64,000 bases of DNA from Chloroflexota bacterium (GCA_029782365.1 JAKOUW010000096.1:186001-250000); one strand, 5' to 3'; counted from the stretch's first letter, positions 28,452 through 38,218 are shown. Notes: generated by a model not told the origin, from the sequence alone. Numbers and translations are program-made.

Positions 28452-30005
28452 ATGCCTGAAGACGATCCCCGTATTCTCGAATTGCGCGCCTGGCGAAAAA
28501 AAGCATTATCTGGCGGAGGCGATGCGCGTATCGAAACGCAACACAAAAAAGGTAAATTAGCTGCCCGCGAACGACTTGAATTCTTGCTTGACAACCACAC
28601 TTTCAATGAGTTGGAACCCTTCATCACCTCCCAAAATGCAGGTTCTGATTTGCCAACGGAGAAATTTCTAGGCGATGGTGTTGTCACTGGTTACGGCCAG
28701 GTTGATGGGCGTACTGTTTATGTTTATGCTCAAGATTTCACTGTAATCGGCGGCACGCTCGGTGAAATGCACAGCCGGAAAATATGCAGGGTAATGGACC
28801 TGGCCATGCGCAACGGTGTCCCGATAATCGGCCTGATCGATTCTGGCGGTGCCCGCATCCAGGAAGGAGTCCAAAGCCTGGGTGGTTATGCAGAAATTTT
28901 CCGTAGAAATGCGTTATATTCTGGGGTTATTCCGCAAATCAGTGTCATGCTCGGCCCGTGTGCTGGGGGCGCCGCTTATTCTCCTGCCCTGACAGACATC
29001 ATCATCATGACTGAGAAACAATCCTTTATGTTTCTCACTGGTCCAGATGTGATCAAAGCAGTCACTGGGGAAGTTGTGGATTCCGATAGCTTAGGTGGAA
29101 CCGAGGTGCATGCCACTATTTCTGGTTTGGCTCATCTTGTCGCGTCTGATGAAAAGCAGACTTTAAAATTAACTCGCAAGGTGCTGGGCTATCTCCCTTC
29201 CAATAATGTTGAGAATCCTCCATATATTCCACCCGAGGATAATCCACTGCGAATGGAGCCTCAACTTAATTCGATTGTGCCGTTGGATCCAAGCATACCC
29301 TATAATATGCATTCTGTCATCTCCTATGTGGTCGACCATGATTCATTTATTGAGCTTTTGCCAGGTTGGGCATGCAACGCCATTACAGGTCTGGCAAGAA
29401 TTGGGGGCCATTCTGTCGGAATTGTTGCGCAAGAGCCAAGTTTCATGGCTGGGGTCATCGATATTGACGCTTCAGATAAAATGGCCCGTTTTGTCCGGAT
29501 GTGTGATTCTTTCAATATTCCGATCGTTACATTTGTAGATTCGCCTGGTTTCTTGCCAGGTGTGGATCAGGAACATCGAGGTACGATCCGGCACGGCGCA
29601 AAGCTGTTGTACGCATTCTCTGAAGCGACTGTCCCAAAAATTACGGTGATAACTCGTAAAGCATATGGGGGCGCTTATGTCGTGATGAGCAGCAAGTATC
29701 TCGGCACTGATGTGACATACGCCTGGCCCAGCGCGGAAATTGCTGTTATGGGAGCAGAAGGAGCTGTGAATATTTTATATAAAAAAGTAATTAACAGCTC
29801 TGCTGATCCAACAGCCGAACGAGAGAAGTTGATTCAGGAATACCGTTTAAAATTCAATAATCCATATTATTCAGCGCAGGCTGGATACATCGATGATGTC
29901 ATTGAGCCTTGTGAAACACGCCCAAAAATCATCACCTCGTTGGCTGCTCTGCGCGATAAATTTGCTCCTGCCCCGCCTCGAAAACACGGCAACATTCCTT
30001 TATAG
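28452..30005 (+). CDS. mmdA: Acyl-CoA decarboxylase carboxyltransferase subunit (MmdA-like)
   Basis: 517 residues of the biotin-dependent acyl-CoA carboxyltransferase family (PCC-beta/MmdA). Motifs: KGKLAARERLEFLLD, the N-terminal oxyanion region GLIDSGGARIQEGV and GPCAGGAAYSPALTD, and the C-terminal FVDSPGFLPGVDQEHRGTIRHGAKLLYAF and ITRKAYGGAYVVMSSK. It transfers CO2 from an acyl-CoA, probably (S)-methylmalonyl-CoA, to protein-bound biotin. The family alone cannot separate a carboxylase from a decarboxylase. The three following genes (OadG-like, biotin carrier, membrane beta subunit) identify it as part of a sodium-pumping decarboxylase. Confidence 0.92.
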   Translation: MPEDDPRILELRAWRKKALSGGGDARIETQHKKGKLAARERLEFLLDNHTFNELEPFITSQNAGSDLPTEKFLGDGVVTGYGQVDGRTVYVYAQDFTVIGGTLGEMHSRKICRVMDLAMRNGVPIIGLIDSGGARIQEGVQSLGGYAEIFRRNALYSGVIPQISVMLGPCAGGAAYSPALTDIIIMTEKQSFMFLTGPDVIKAVTGEVVDSDSLGGTEVHATISGLAHLVASDEKQTLKLTRKVLGYLPSNNVENPPYIPPEDNPLRMEPQLNSIVPLDPSIPYNMHSVISYVVDHDSFIELLPGWACNAITGLARIGGHSVGIVAQEPSFMAGVIDIDASDKMARFVRMCDSFNIPIVTFVDSPGFLPGVDQEHRGTIRHGAKLLYAFSEATVPKITVITRKAYGGAYVVMSSKYLGTDVTYAWPSAEIAVMGAEGAVNILYKKVINSSADPTAEREKLIQEYRLKFNNPYYSAQAGYIDDVIEPCETRPKIITSLAALRDKFAPAPPRKHGNIPL

Positions 30006-30014
30006 GGCAATCCT

Positions 30015-30359
30015 ATGCTTTCCAATACGATTACAGCTTTGGTTATAACATGCATTGGTATGGCATTGGTTTTTCTTGCGATCTTGGTCTTATGGGCTGG
30101 CATGGCTTTGTTGGTTCATTTTTCAGCCGATCATTCGGAAGATCCAGAAGCAAATTTTTTCGAAAAAAAATCTTCACCATCCAATGACACATTGGCAGCA
30201 CAAAAGCAAAAAGCCGCTGCCGCCGCCGTTGTTATTGCGCTTGAACAACAAGCAAATCTGAATATCCATATTTTACCGCTGCCGCCAACTGCGATTGTTA
30301 GTGCCTGGCAGGCCGTAATGCGTTCCAGCAATTTTTCTTCGCGAAGGCAGAACAAATGA
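30015..30359 (+). CDS. Sodium-pump decarboxylase gamma/delta-type subunit (OadG-like)
   Basis: 114 residues. A single strong membrane helix (residues about 6-35, ALVITCIGMALVFLAILVLW) is followed by a charged, Ala-rich cytoplasmic tail (QKQKAAAAAVVIALEQQA), the layout of OadG/MmdD. These small subunits hold the carboxyltransferase on the membrane subunit. It lies 9 bp after mmdA, and its stop overlaps the biotin carrier start (ATGA). Confidence 0.85.
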   Translation: MLSNTITALVITCIGMALVFLAILVLWAGMALLVHFSADHSEDPEANFFEKKSSPSNDTLAAQKQKAAAAAVVIALEQQANLNIHILPLPPTAIVSAWQAVMRSSNFSSRRQNK

Positions 30360-30757
30360 AATATACAGTCAATGTCGGTGGAAACACCTATCACGTCGAA
30401 ATTAATGATCTCACTCAGCGTCCAGTTTTGGCTGTAATTGGTGAAGAGACTTTTGAAGTCTGGCCTGAGTCAAACCAGGCTCGAGCCGCGGTTGCTGCGG
30501 AGAATCCAAAAGCACCCCTTGTTCAACCGCTTCTAAATAAAATATCAGCAGTGAAAGCTCCGATCCCAGGTGTGATCACAGCCATTCTTGTCAAGCAAGG
30601 GGATACAGTTTCTCCTGGCCAGGAATTATGTAAATTAGAGGCGATGAAAATGAACAACAGTATTCGTGCCAACCGTGGAGCCAAAATTGAAGCGATTAAC
30701 ATCTCAGTCGGACAGCAGGTAAAGCATGGCGATCTGCTGTTTGAGTTTGCAGAATAA
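30356..30757 (+). CDS. Biotin carboxyl carrier protein of the decarboxylase
   Basis: 133 residues. An N-terminal beta-rich region (YTVNVGGNTYHVEIN) and an Ala/Pro-rich linker lead to a C-terminal biotinyl domain (APIPGVITAILVKQGDTVSPG), with the biotin-acceptor lysine in EAMKMN (Lys98). It shuttles CO2 from the carboxyltransferase to the membrane beta subunit. It overlaps the upstream small-subunit gene by 4 bp and is 12 bp from the beta subunit. Confidence 0.93.
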   Translation: MKYTVNVGGNTYHVEINDLTQRPVLAVIGEETFEVWPESNQARAAVAAENPKAPLVQPLLNKISAVKAPIPGVITAILVKQGDTVSPGQELCKLEAMKMNNSIRANRGAKIEAINISVGQQVKHGDLLFEFAE

Positions 30758-30769
30758 CCAGAGAATTGT

Positions 30770-31897
30770 ATGAACCTCGCGGAATTGGTGAATGAGCTAG
30801 CAAAAGGAATAACTCATCTGACCTGGGGCAACTTGTTGATGTTGGGTGTAGGCGGTATCTTAATCGCTTTAGCTGTGATCAAAGAGTATGAACCGGTTTT
30901 ATTACTCCCAATCGGCTTCGGCTGCATCTTGGCCAATATCCCTTTGACCGGGATGAACTCCGAGCAAGGGATTTTTACAGTGCTGTATAACGCCGGCATC
31001 ACGACCGAACTGTTTCCATTGTTGATTTTTGTGGGTGTGGGAGCAATGATTGATTTTAGCCCTCTCTTGGCTCAACCTCAGATGGTTCTTTTAGGAGCTG
31101 CTGGCCAATTCGGGATATTCGGCACCCTAATCCTTGCAACCATGTTGGGTTTTCCTCTCAAAGAAGCAGCTTCAATTGGCATCATTGGTGCGATTGATGG
31201 GCCGACTTCGATTTTTGTAGCAACCAGGTTAGCGCCCAGATTGTTAGCCCCAATCGCTGTTGCTGCTTATTCGTATATGAGCCTTGTCCCGATCATTCAA
31301 CCGCCGCTGATGAAGCTGTTAACTACCCGAGCAGAGCGGAAAATCCGGATGGATTATTCACCTCGACCTATATCTCGCCGCACTCTGGTGTTGTTTCCTG
31401 TCCTGGTAACCGTTGTCGTGGGAATTTTTGTTCCAGATGCAACAGCCTTGATCAGTATGCTCATGTTAGGAAACCTTCTGCGCACTTCCGGTGTCGTTGA
31501 ACGATTGAATAAAGCGGCGCAAAACGAAATTGCCAATATCGCCACACTTTTTCTCGGATTAACGATCGGATCCACCATGAATGCCCAAAACTTCTTGAAT
31601 TTGGATACGATGTTAATTTTGGTGCTAGGGTTATGCGCTTTTGCATTAGATACTGTCGCAGGCATATTATTTGGCAAATTGTTAGCGTTTATTTCAAGGG
31701 GAAAAATAAATCCTCTTATAGGCGCCGCAGGCATTAGTGCTTTTCCGATGGCTGGCAGAATCGCGGCACGTATGGCCCAAGATGAGGATTTTGAAAATTT
31801 TATCTTAATGCACGCCATGGGAGCAAATACTGCCGGACAGTTAGGCAGTGTCATGGCAGGCGGCATTCTGCTGGCGATAATGTCTGGTATTCACTAG
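30770..31897 (+). CDS. mmdB: Sodium ion-translocating decarboxylase beta subunit
   Basis: 375 residues, about nine to eleven membrane segments. It decarboxylates carboxybiotin and exports Na+. Family landmarks: FVGVGAMIDFSPLLAQP, the Na+-site aspartate region IGIIGAIDGPTSIFVATRLAP, SYMSLVPIIQPPLM, the conserved LMLGNLLRTSGV, TIGSTMNAQNFL, and ISAFPMAGRIA at the C-terminal end. With the preceding three genes this is a complete methylmalonyl-CoA-decarboxylase-type pump (order A-D-C-B), converting decarboxylation energy to a sodium gradient. Methylmalonyl-CoA as substrate is inferred; oxaloacetate or glutaconyl-CoA pumps have differing carboxyltransferases. Confidence 0.94.
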   Translation: MNLAELVNELAKGITHLTWGNLLMLGVGGILIALAVIKEYEPVLLLPIGFGCILANIPLTGMNSEQGIFTVLYNAGITTELFPLLIFVGVGAMIDFSPLLAQPQMVLLGAAGQFGIFGTLILATMLGFPLKEAASIGIIGAIDGPTSIFVATRLAPRLLAPIAVAAYSYMSLVPIIQPPLMKLLTTRAERKIRMDYSPRPISRRTLVLFPVLVTVVVGIFVPDATALISMLMLGNLLRTSGVVERLNKAAQNEIANIATLFLGLTIGSTMNAQNFLNLDTMLILVLGLCAFALDTVAGILFGKLLAFISRGKINPLIGAAGISAFPMAGRIAARMAQDEDFENFILMHAMGANTAGQLGSVMAGGILLAIMSGIH

Positions 31898-31900
31898 GCA

Positions 31901-33067
31901 ATGGCAGCATCTTACTTTTTATCAATCTCCTGCCCCATTTGCCTAAATCATTATCCAGCCGATTCAATACAGACATTTTGTTCCACTTGCCAATCTCCTT
32001 TGATGGCCGATTATGATTTGGAAACCGCAAGTGCTAAACTCGATCGTGATGAAATTGTTCAGCGTCTTCGAGGTATGTGGCGGTGGCAAGAATTACTTCC
32101 GGTCTTTCAACCTGAAAATATCATCTCTTTGGGAGAAGGGGATACAAATTTGCTTCCCGCCAGACGATTGGGAGAACAGCTTGGCTTGCCGCGTTTATTT
32201 ATCAAAGATGAGAGTTCAAACCCAACTGGTTCATTTAAGGCCAGGGGAATGGCCGCCGCAGTTTCCAAAGCCAAAGAATTAGGTCTCAACAAATTGGTTA
32301 TTCCCACTGCCGGCAATGCCGGCGGTGCAATGGCTGCATATTCTGCCAGAGCGGGCATTCAAGCAATGGTCATCATGCCAGCGGATTCCCCGCTGGCGAA
32401 TATCAAAGAGTGCCAGGTAATGGGCGCTGAAGTAATTTTAGTGGAAGGTTTGATCAGTGATGCCGCTGTTCTCGCCCGTCAGAAATCCCAAGATCAAGGT
32501 TGGTTCGATCTCTCGACATTCAGAGAGCCTTATCGTTGTGAGGGTAAAAAGATAATGGGTTATGAATTGGCTCAGGCATTCCATTGGGAATTACCTGATG
32601 TCATCATTTACCCTACCGGTGGAGGCACCGGTCTGGTTGGTATGTGGAAAGCGTTTGCTGAATTGGAATTTTTAGGTTGGCTAAAGTCAAAGGTCAAACC
32701 TCGCATGGTCGCCGTACAAGCCGAGGGATGCGCGCCTGTGGTAAAGGCATTTCAATCCAGAGATGTGGATTGCGACTTTTGGGCAGGTGCGCAGACAATA
32801 GCCTCTGGTTTACGAGTCCCGCGGAGCTTTGCAAGCCGGATTATCATGCAAGATCTATATCAAAGTGGGGGTTGCGCTGTCTCTGTGAATGATAGCGAGA
32901 TCATTTCGGCGCAGAAGAATATGGCTGTTGCTGAAGGAGTATTTGCCGCACCAGAAGGTGCGGCAACGTTAGCAGCCTTGACACATTTACTCGATCGTGG
33001 ATGGATCCGTTCAGATGAGCGGATTGTGCTTTTCAATACCGGGTCAGGCCTCAAATACCTTGCGTGA
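31901..33067 (+). CDS. thrC: Threonine synthase
   Basis: 388 residues, PLP fold-type II. An N-terminal zinc-ribbon-like segment (CPICLNHYPADS, then CSTCQSPL) is followed by SLGEGDTNLLPARRLG. The Schiff-base lysine is in NPTGSFKARGMAAAVSKAKELG, and a Gly-rich phosphate loop is present (PTAGNAGGAMAAYSARAG). These fit the ThrC branch that carries CxxC pairs at the N-terminus. It converts O-phosphohomoserine to threonine. It begins 3 bp after the pump beta subunit without a clear ribosome site, so it is probably translated from the same message. The functional link to the pump is not obvious. Confidence 0.9.
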   Translation: MAASYFLSISCPICLNHYPADSIQTFCSTCQSPLMADYDLETASAKLDRDEIVQRLRGMWRWQELLPVFQPENIISLGEGDTNLLPARRLGEQLGLPRLFIKDESSNPTGSFKARGMAAAVSKAKELGLNKLVIPTAGNAGGAMAAYSARAGIQAMVIMPADSPLANIKECQVMGAEVILVEGLISDAAVLARQKSQDQGWFDLSTFREPYRCEGKKIMGYELAQAFHWELPDVIIYPTGGGTGLVGMWKAFAELEFLGWLKSKVKPRMVAVQAEGCAPVVKAFQSRDVDCDFWAGAQTIASGLRVPRSFASRIIMQDLYQSGGCAVSVNDSEIISAQKNMAVAEGVFAAPEGAATLAALTHLLDRGWIRSDERIVLFNTGSGLKYLA

Positions 33068-33069
33068 GT

Positions 33070-33279
33070 TCAGAGTGCCCAGGCTAACATAAATCCAATC
33101 CCGATCATTATGATCCCGATGTGCTCTAATAAATTACTGCTGCTAAGCCAACCGAAGGGTAGAAATTGAATAATGAAATCTAAAAAAACACAACCAATTC
33201 CAATCAGGGGTAATAATCCCTTCCGATGAGCGAAGAATTCTGAAGCTGCGTCCAGCAATGCATTAAGGCGTTTCAGCAT
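33070..33279 (-). CDS. Small membrane protein of unknown function
   Basis: 69 residues, unrecognised family. Two hydrophobic helices can be seen (about residues 22-42 and 49-68) after an amphipathic start ([18 protein letters not shown]). Its ATG lies inside the last codons of hflX (17-bp overlap), so it is likely translated in the same operon. Composition is membrane-protein-like and unlike antisense noise from the convergent thrC, whose stop is 2 bp away. Confidence 0.6.
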   Translation of the reverse strand: MLKRLNALLDAASEFFAHRKGLLPLIGIGCVFLDFIIQFLPFGWLSSSNLLEHIGIIMIGIGFMLAWAL

Positions 33280-34612
33280 TTTCTGGATTCCTTTTCTTTT
33301 CGAAAGACTGGTATCTCGTCAATAATCTACCAGGAACTTTACCTTCAATCTCAATCCAGCCACTGCCATGTTCTTCCCGCTCAACTTGACCTTGTTCGTG
33401 CATCAAAGCAATTAATGCCCCTTCACTGTAAGGCAGCCTAATATGCACAGGCATGTACATTTCAAACAATAATTCATTCACTTTACCGAGTAAATCAGTA
33501 ATTCCATGGCCTTTTAATGCAGAAATTGCAACAGAATTTGGAAAACTCTTTATAAGAGTTTGTCTCGCTGCTTCTGGATTATCCAATTGGTCAATTTTGT
33601 TGATAGCTGTCAATATCGGAATATCACCTGCCTCGATTTCTTGCAAGGTGTCATAAACGGCTTTCGCTTGAGCTTGGGCGTTGGCATGGGTTATATCTAC
33701 CACATGCACCAACATGTCAGCCTCGGCAATCTCTTCGAGAGTAGCGCGAAATGCAGCCACAAGCGCTGTAGGCAATTTTTGGATGAATCCTACTGTATCT
33801 GTAATCAGCGCCATGTGACCACCAGGTAGTTCTACTCTTCGGGTTGTTGGGTCAAGTGTCGCGAAGAGTTGATCGGCAACAAAAACATCAGCGCCTGAAA
33901 TTTTGTTCAGCAAAGTTGACTTCCCGGCGTTCGTGTAACCGACCAGAGCTACAACGGGTATTTGCGATTTTTTCCTGCGTGCACGGTATTGTTGTCTGTG
34001 CGTGCGGACTTTTTCGAGTTGATCTTTTAGGTGGCTGATACGGCGGCGAATATCCCGGCGGTCAACTTCCAGTTGAGTTTCGCCTGGGCCGCGCAAGCCA
34101 ACCCCACCAGAACTGCCAGTTCTGCCGCCTCCTCCTCCTGCTTGCCGTGCCAGGTGGGTCCATGCACGTGTAAGCCTGGGTAATCGATACTCGTATTGCG
34201 CCAATTCTACTTGCAGCGCACCTTCTGCCGTATGAGCATGCTGGGCAAATATATCCAGGATCAACGCGGTTCTGTCTAGGATACGAATTTTTTCTCCAAA
34301 TAAGGCTTCTAGTTCTCTCAAATGCCTGGGAGATAGTTCATCATCGAACAAGATTACACTTGCTTGGGTCTCTTCTACCAAAGCCCGCACTTCCTCCACT
34401 TTTCCAGGGCCAATATAGGTTTGCACGTGGGGGTGTTCTAAACGTTGAGTTGTCTGGCCAACAACTTCAAGGCCAGCAGTGTCCGCCAGCAGAGCAAGTT
34501 CAGCCAATGAATCATCCAGGCTAAGCAGTTTGCCTTCACCAAAAATATCAGCGCCAACCAGAAATGACCTTTCTTGTTGGCTTTTCGTTTCTTCAGGTTT
34601 CTTTTTTGCCAT
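33263..34612 (-). CDS. hflX: GTPase HflX
   Basis: 449 residues; ribosome-associated GTPase that splits stalled or stress-hibernating ribosomes. N-terminal HflX domain ([19 protein letters not shown] and [15 protein letters not shown], then [15 protein letters not shown]), the glycine-rich signature [21 protein letters not shown], and G motifs: G1 [13 protein letters not shown]3 [11 protein letters not shown]4 NKID. Length is normal. No Shine-Dalgarno is seen; it follows the histidine kinase gene by 12 bp on the same strand. Confidence 0.95.
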   Translation of the reverse strand: MAKKKPEETKSQQERSFLVGADIFGEGKLLSLDDSLAELALLADTAGLEVVGQTTQRLEHPHVQTYIGPGKVEEVRALVEETQASVILFDDELSPRHLRELEALFGEKIRILDRTALILDIFAQHAHTAEGALQVELAQYEYRLPRLTRAWTHLARQAGGGGGRTGSSGGVGLRGPGETQLEVDRRDIRRRISHLKDQLEKVRTHRQQYRARRKKSQIPVVALVGYTNAGKSTLLNKISGADVFVADQLFATLDPTTRRVELPGGHMALITDTVGFIQKLPTALVAAFRATLEEIAEADMLVHVVDITHANAQAQAKAVYDTLQEIEAGDIPILTAINKIDQLDNPEAARQTLIKSFPNSVAISALKGHGITDLLGKVNELLFEMYMPVHIRLPYSEGALIALMHEQGQVEREEHGSGWIEIEGKVPGRLLTRYQSFEKKRNPENAETP

Positions 34613-34624
34613 TATCTTATTATT

Positions 34625-35836
34625 TTATCGATGAACTAATTGTGTTACCTGCCGCCCAGGTGCAGATTTACGCAAAGGCAGCATAATGTGAAATTTGGAG
34701 CCAGGACATTTTGCTTCATCATGGCCTTCTGATTCGACCCAAATCGCACCGCCGTGCGCTTCAATAATCCCTTTGGTAATTGGTAATCCCAATCCTGGTC
34801 CACCGCCTTTGAACTTGGTTTTCCCGCTTGAGTGCAGCGCAACCTCTCCTAACCTGCCAAATTTCTCGAAAATTCGGTCTTGTTGGTCTGGGTCGATCCC
34901 AATACCCGTATCCGAGACAATTACTTCAACGAATCCGGGTAATAATCTTCCATCCATGGTGATTGAGCCAAAGTCAGGAGTGTATTTAATCGCATTTTCT
35001 AAAATATTTCGGAAAGCCTGGAACAGTCTTTCACCATCGCCAAACAACATCTCTTTACTTCCTTGGAAAGGTTCAATTGTTAATAGTAAATGACGTTCCT
35101 GAATTGCATCATGAAATTCGCGCTCCACACTCTCCAAAATTCTATTCAACCAAATTGGTTGGAAATTCAAGGATAACATATTATTGTCGATCATAGATAC
35201 ATCAATCATATTATCGACAATACCTCGTAAGCGTTTTGTGCCGGTTCCAATTCCCTTCAGGCATAATGCGACTTGTAAACGTTTCGTCTCCTCAAGGGGC
35301 ATAGCTTCTCGCAGCATGGATGTATAGCCCTCTATCAAAGTTAGCGGAGTCCTCAACTCATGAGCAGCCACGGAAATAAAATCAGATTTACTGGATTCAT
35401 TTCTTTCAAGTGTTTGTTTCAACCGCAGGAGCTCATTTTCTGTCTCCCAGGTTCGCAGTTTTTCTTCAACCTTTGCTGCCGCAAGGATTGTTTTTGTTAA
35501 AAGCGGTATAAGAATCGGCAGGAGTTGCAGCGCTTCATCAGGAAGCAGCCGCTCTTTAACCACCAACACCGTAACATCTAAAATTTTGGTCCACGTGGAA
35601 ACCAGGTTCATTTTGGCTATCAAAAATTGGCTTTGCAGATCATTTTGCGACCATTCATGAATGATGCGGTCCAGATCTTGCGTTTCTCCTGATTCAAGGC
35701 CGCGCCGTAAAGCATGGCTAATTTGGAGTACATATTCCTCCAAATGCGGGATTATACCCGCCAATTCTTCCAGTGCGGCATGGGTGCGTTCAAGCCACCA
35801 CGGTCGAATACTATCGAAAAGGTTGACACTATTCAT
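34625..35836 (-). CDS. Cytoplasmic sensor histidine kinase
   Basis: 403 residues with no membrane segment. An all-helical N-terminal sensor (about 1-150, LEELAGIIPHLEEYVLQISHAL) resembles the RsbRD-type globin-like sensors. A HisKA domain (VAAHELRTPLTLIEGYTSML, phospho-acceptor His) and a HATPase domain follow (N-box NILENAIKYTPDFG, G1 VSDTGIGIDPDQ, G2 GGGPGLGLPITKGI). Signal is therefore intracellular. No response regulator is adjacent. The gene is upstream of hflX on the same strand. Start: ATG at 35836, with CATAAA 7 nt upstream and no ribosome site, again close to a leaderless arrangement. Confidence 0.9.
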   Translation of the reverse strand: MNSVNLFDSIRPWWLERTHAALEELAGIIPHLEEYVLQISHALRRGLESGETQDLDRIIHEWSQNDLQSQFLIAKMNLVSTWTKILDVTVLVVKERLLPDEALQLLPILIPLLTKTILAAAKVEEKLRTWETENELLRLKQTLERNESSKSDFISVAAHELRTPLTLIEGYTSMLREAMPLEETKRLQVALCLKGIGTGTKRLRGIVDNMIDVSMIDNNMLSLNFQPIWLNRILESVEREFHDAIQERHLLLTIEPFQGSKEMLFGDGERLFQAFRNILENAIKYTPDFGSITMDGRLLPGFVEVIVSDTGIGIDPDQQDRIFEKFGRLGEVALHSSGKTKFKGGGPGLGLPITKGIIEAHGGAIWVESEGHDEAKCPGSKFHIMLPLRKSAPGRQVTQLVHR

Positions 35837-35903
35837 TAATTGAGTTTATGCCAGATTTTGTGAATTGCCAATTATTATGCTAGATGACCATTTCATCCTT
35901 TTA

Positions 35904-36797
35904 TTATTTTGATAGCCATGCAGCAAGAGTTCTACCTACAGCTTCGAGGCTTTGTGCCGATACCTTATCGATGGTATCCTCCATTGTGTGATAATAGGGA
36001 TAATCAAAATCAATGATATCTACTGCAGGAATACCGGCCTCCAGGAATGGCGTGTGGTCATCCAACATACTATATTTCACTCGCGGGATGAATTGATCAT
36101 ATCCCAATAAATTAGCTTGTGACCAGATTTGTTCGCGTATCTGTGGATTAGAGAATCCTTCGTAATAAATATTTAAATCTTTGTCCCCGATCATATCCAC
36201 GATGATAGCTTGATCCGGTAAGCCGAATTGATCTTGATTTACTTTGAGCCAATCTACAAAAGCTCGCGATCCATACAACCAATCATAATTTTTAATCTCG
36301 CCGTCGTCTTCTACATCGATAAAAACCAACCAGATCTGCTTTTGCATGTCTCTGGGTAATATCCTGGCTAACTCCAACAAGACAGCTACTCCAGAAGCGC
36401 CATCATTGGCTGCCGGAACCGCCTCACTTCGTTTGTTCACATCTGGATCGTGGTCGGCTGAAATCCGGGAATCAAAGTGGGCTCCCAGTATGATCCAAGG
36501 CTTACTCGATCCGCGTTTGCCGATAATGTTAAAAACAGGGAGGTTGAAACAATCCGGGCAGTTTTGTTGTTCGACGAACCACCCTGAGCTGTTCAATTCG
36601 GACTGTATCCATTCTCTCACTTTTTGGTGGGCCAGACTTCCAGGCGTCCTGGGCCCGAGAGAAACCTGGTATTTCACATCATCAAAAGCCCGCGTGCCAT
36701 TGAATTCATTCATGTTTGACCTGCGGAAAAAATAAATTCCTGCGATGATAATTCCAGCTATTACAACCAGCAGACCAAAAATCCATATTCGTTTCAT
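35904..36797 (-). CDS. M28-family metallopeptidase / glutaminyl-cyclase-like
   Basis: 297 residues with an N-terminal membrane anchor (residues about 5-25), so the catalytic domain is outside the membrane. Zinc-site motifs of the M28 fold are visible: GAHFDSRI, AANDGASGVAVLLELA, FIDVEDDGE and the C-terminal YYHTMEDTIDK. The stretch LDDHTPFLEAGIPAVDIIDF-like is characteristic of the glutaminyl-peptide cyclotransferase branch rather than plain aminopeptidases. Role could be N-terminal pyroglutamate formation on exported proteins, or peptide hydrolysis. Its start overlaps the trmFO stop by 4 bp. Confidence 0.85.
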   Translation of the reverse strand: MKRIWIFGLLVVIAGIIIAGIYFFRRSNMNEFNGTRAFDDVKYQVSLGPRTPGSLAHQKVREWIQSELNSSGWFVEQQNCPDCFNLPVFNIIGKRGSSKPWIILGAHFDSRISADHDPDVNKRSEAVPAANDGASGVAVLLELARILPRDMQKQIWLVFIDVEDDGEIKNYDWLYGSRAFVDWLKVNQDQFGLPDQAIIVDMIGDKDLNIYYEGFSNPQIREQIWSQANLLGYDQFIPRVKYSMLDDHTPFLEAGIPAVDIIDFDYPYYHTMEDTIDKVSAQSLEAVGRTLAAWLSK

Positions 36798-38164
36798 GAG
36801 TTCTCTTTCAAATATGCAGATAATTCTTGGTTGGAGCGTTCCGCGTGCATCAAGCCGCGTTCCTTCCTGCCAGGTTTTCCATTATTAAGCTTTTTTATTG
36901 TGGGCAGCAGTCCGAAATTTGCTTTCATGGGTTGAAAATCTTTTTCATCGGCGTGAGTGATATATTCACACAAAGCGCCAATCATTGTTGCCGAAGGAAG
37001 CCTCAGCAATGTCTTATTCTGAATATAGCGAGCGGCATTTTTTCCAGCCAACAATCCAGTTGCAATATTGCCAGCGTACCCTTCAACGCCACATATTTGG
37101 CCGGCGAAAAATATATCCGGCCTGTTTTTGAATTGCAATGTGGGCTCAAGCAGCGCCGGGGAAAAGATGAAAGTATTGCGGTGCATTTGTCCAAAACGTT
37201 CAAAGATAGCGTTTTCCAGGCCAGGGATCATTCTGAACACGCGCTTTTGTTCTGGAAATGTCAAGTTAGTTTGAAAACCCACCATATTGTACAAAGAGCC
37301 CGCCAGATTATCCTGCCTTAATTGAACTACTGCGTATAATTTTTTCCCCGTGTTTTGGCGAAAGAGTCCTATCGGTTTCATCGGCCCAAATGCCAAAGAT
37401 TGTTTTCCGCGGCAGGCCATAACTTCAATTGGCAGGCAGCCTTCGAAATATTCCTTCGCTCCTGCGGTAACACCCTCTTCGATTTGTTTTTCAAAATCCT
37501 TTAGACGAATGCGTTCGGCAGATATCAGTGCTTCTACAAAAGTTTCATATTCTTCCTTTGTCAGAGGGCAGTTGATGTAATCTCCTTGACCACCATCGGC
37601 CTGGTCATACCTCTGACCGCGAAAGGCAATTTCCATATTAACTGACTCTGCCTGAATTATCGGCGCAATCGCATCGAAAAAATATAAATGTTTTGTTCCT
37701 GTTAAAGTTGCAATGGATTCTGATAATCGTTTGGATGTTAATGGTCCTGAGGCGATAATGGTTGGGCTCGGAGGAATTTCAGTCATTTCTTCTCGAATAA
37801 CACGTATTTTCGGATGAGATTGGATCATATCGGTTACCCGTCTTGCAAACAAATCGCGATCAACAGCCAATGCACCTCCTGCCGGGACGGCTGATTCTTT
37901 TGCAAGTTCAATCAAGAAAGAACCTAAAATTTCCAGTTCCTTCTTTAGTAAACCAGAGGCCTTTTCAATTTCATAGCTCCCCAATGAATTCGAGCAAACC
38001 AGTTCTGCCAGGTAGGTTGTGACATGAGCACCAGTCTCCACCCCAGGTCTCATTTCATAAAGATTTACCGTCAAACCTGCCTGTGCTGCTTGAAGTGCCG
38101 CTTCGCTTCCAGCCAACCCTCCGCCAACGACAATTAAATCTGGAAATGAAGATACAATACTCAT
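36794..38164 (-). CDS. trmFO: Methylenetetrahydrofolate-tRNA uracil-54 methyltransferase
   Basis: About 456 residues from the ATG at 38164; an upstream in-frame start at 38188 overlaps the promoter-like box. FAD-binding GIDA-like protein that makes ribothymidine-54 in tRNA from CH2-THF. Landmarks: dinucleotide-binding LIVVGGGLAGSEAALQAAQAG, LVCSNSLGSYEIEKASGLLKKE, the conserved YINCPLTKEEY, FEGCLPIEVMACRGKQSLAFGPMKPIG with its cysteines, and QICGVEGYAGNIATGLLAGKNAA. It is divergent from the hydrolase gene 54 bp away. Confidence 0.95.
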   Translation of the reverse strand: MSIVSSFPDLIVVGGGLAGSEAALQAAQAGLTVNLYEMRPGVETGAHVTTYLAELVCSNSLGSYEIEKASGLLKKELEILGSFLIELAKESAVPAGGALAVDRDLFARRVTDMIQSHPKIRVIREEMTEIPPSPTIIASGPLTSKRLSESIATLTGTKHLYFFDAIAPIIQAESVNMEIAFRGQRYDQADGGQGDYINCPLTKEEYETFVEALISAERIRLKDFEKQIEEGVTAGAKEYFEGCLPIEVMACRGKQSLAFGPMKPIGLFRQNTGKKLYAVVQLRQDNLAGSLYNMVGFQTNLTFPEQKRVFRMIPGLENAIFERFGQMHRNTFIFSPALLEPTLQFKNRPDIFFAGQICGVEGYAGNIATGLLAGKNAARYIQNKTLLRLPSATMIGALCEYITHADEKDFQPMKANFGLLPTIKKLNNGKPGRKERGLMHAERSNQELSAYLKENS

Positions 38165-38172
38165 CAGAGATG

Positions 38173-38181
38173 ATTTTACCA
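38173..38181 (-). promoter_or_regulatory. Extended -10-like box of trmFO
   Basis: TGGTAAAAT on the - strand ends 8 nt before the trmFO ATG at 38164. No ribosome site intervenes, so this is a near-leaderless arrangement. Confidence 0.45.
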
Positions 38182-38218
38182 GAAACACCAGTTACCTGTT
38201 TAGTTGTCGAGAGGAAAA

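Noticed and set aside
31354..31866. 170-codon - strand frame in the decarboxylase beta subunit
   Set aside because: Shadow of a conserved membrane protein; no independent evidence.
36827..37321. 164-codon + strand frame inside trmFO
   Set aside because: Antisense to conserved FAD-enzyme motifs; no ribosome site.
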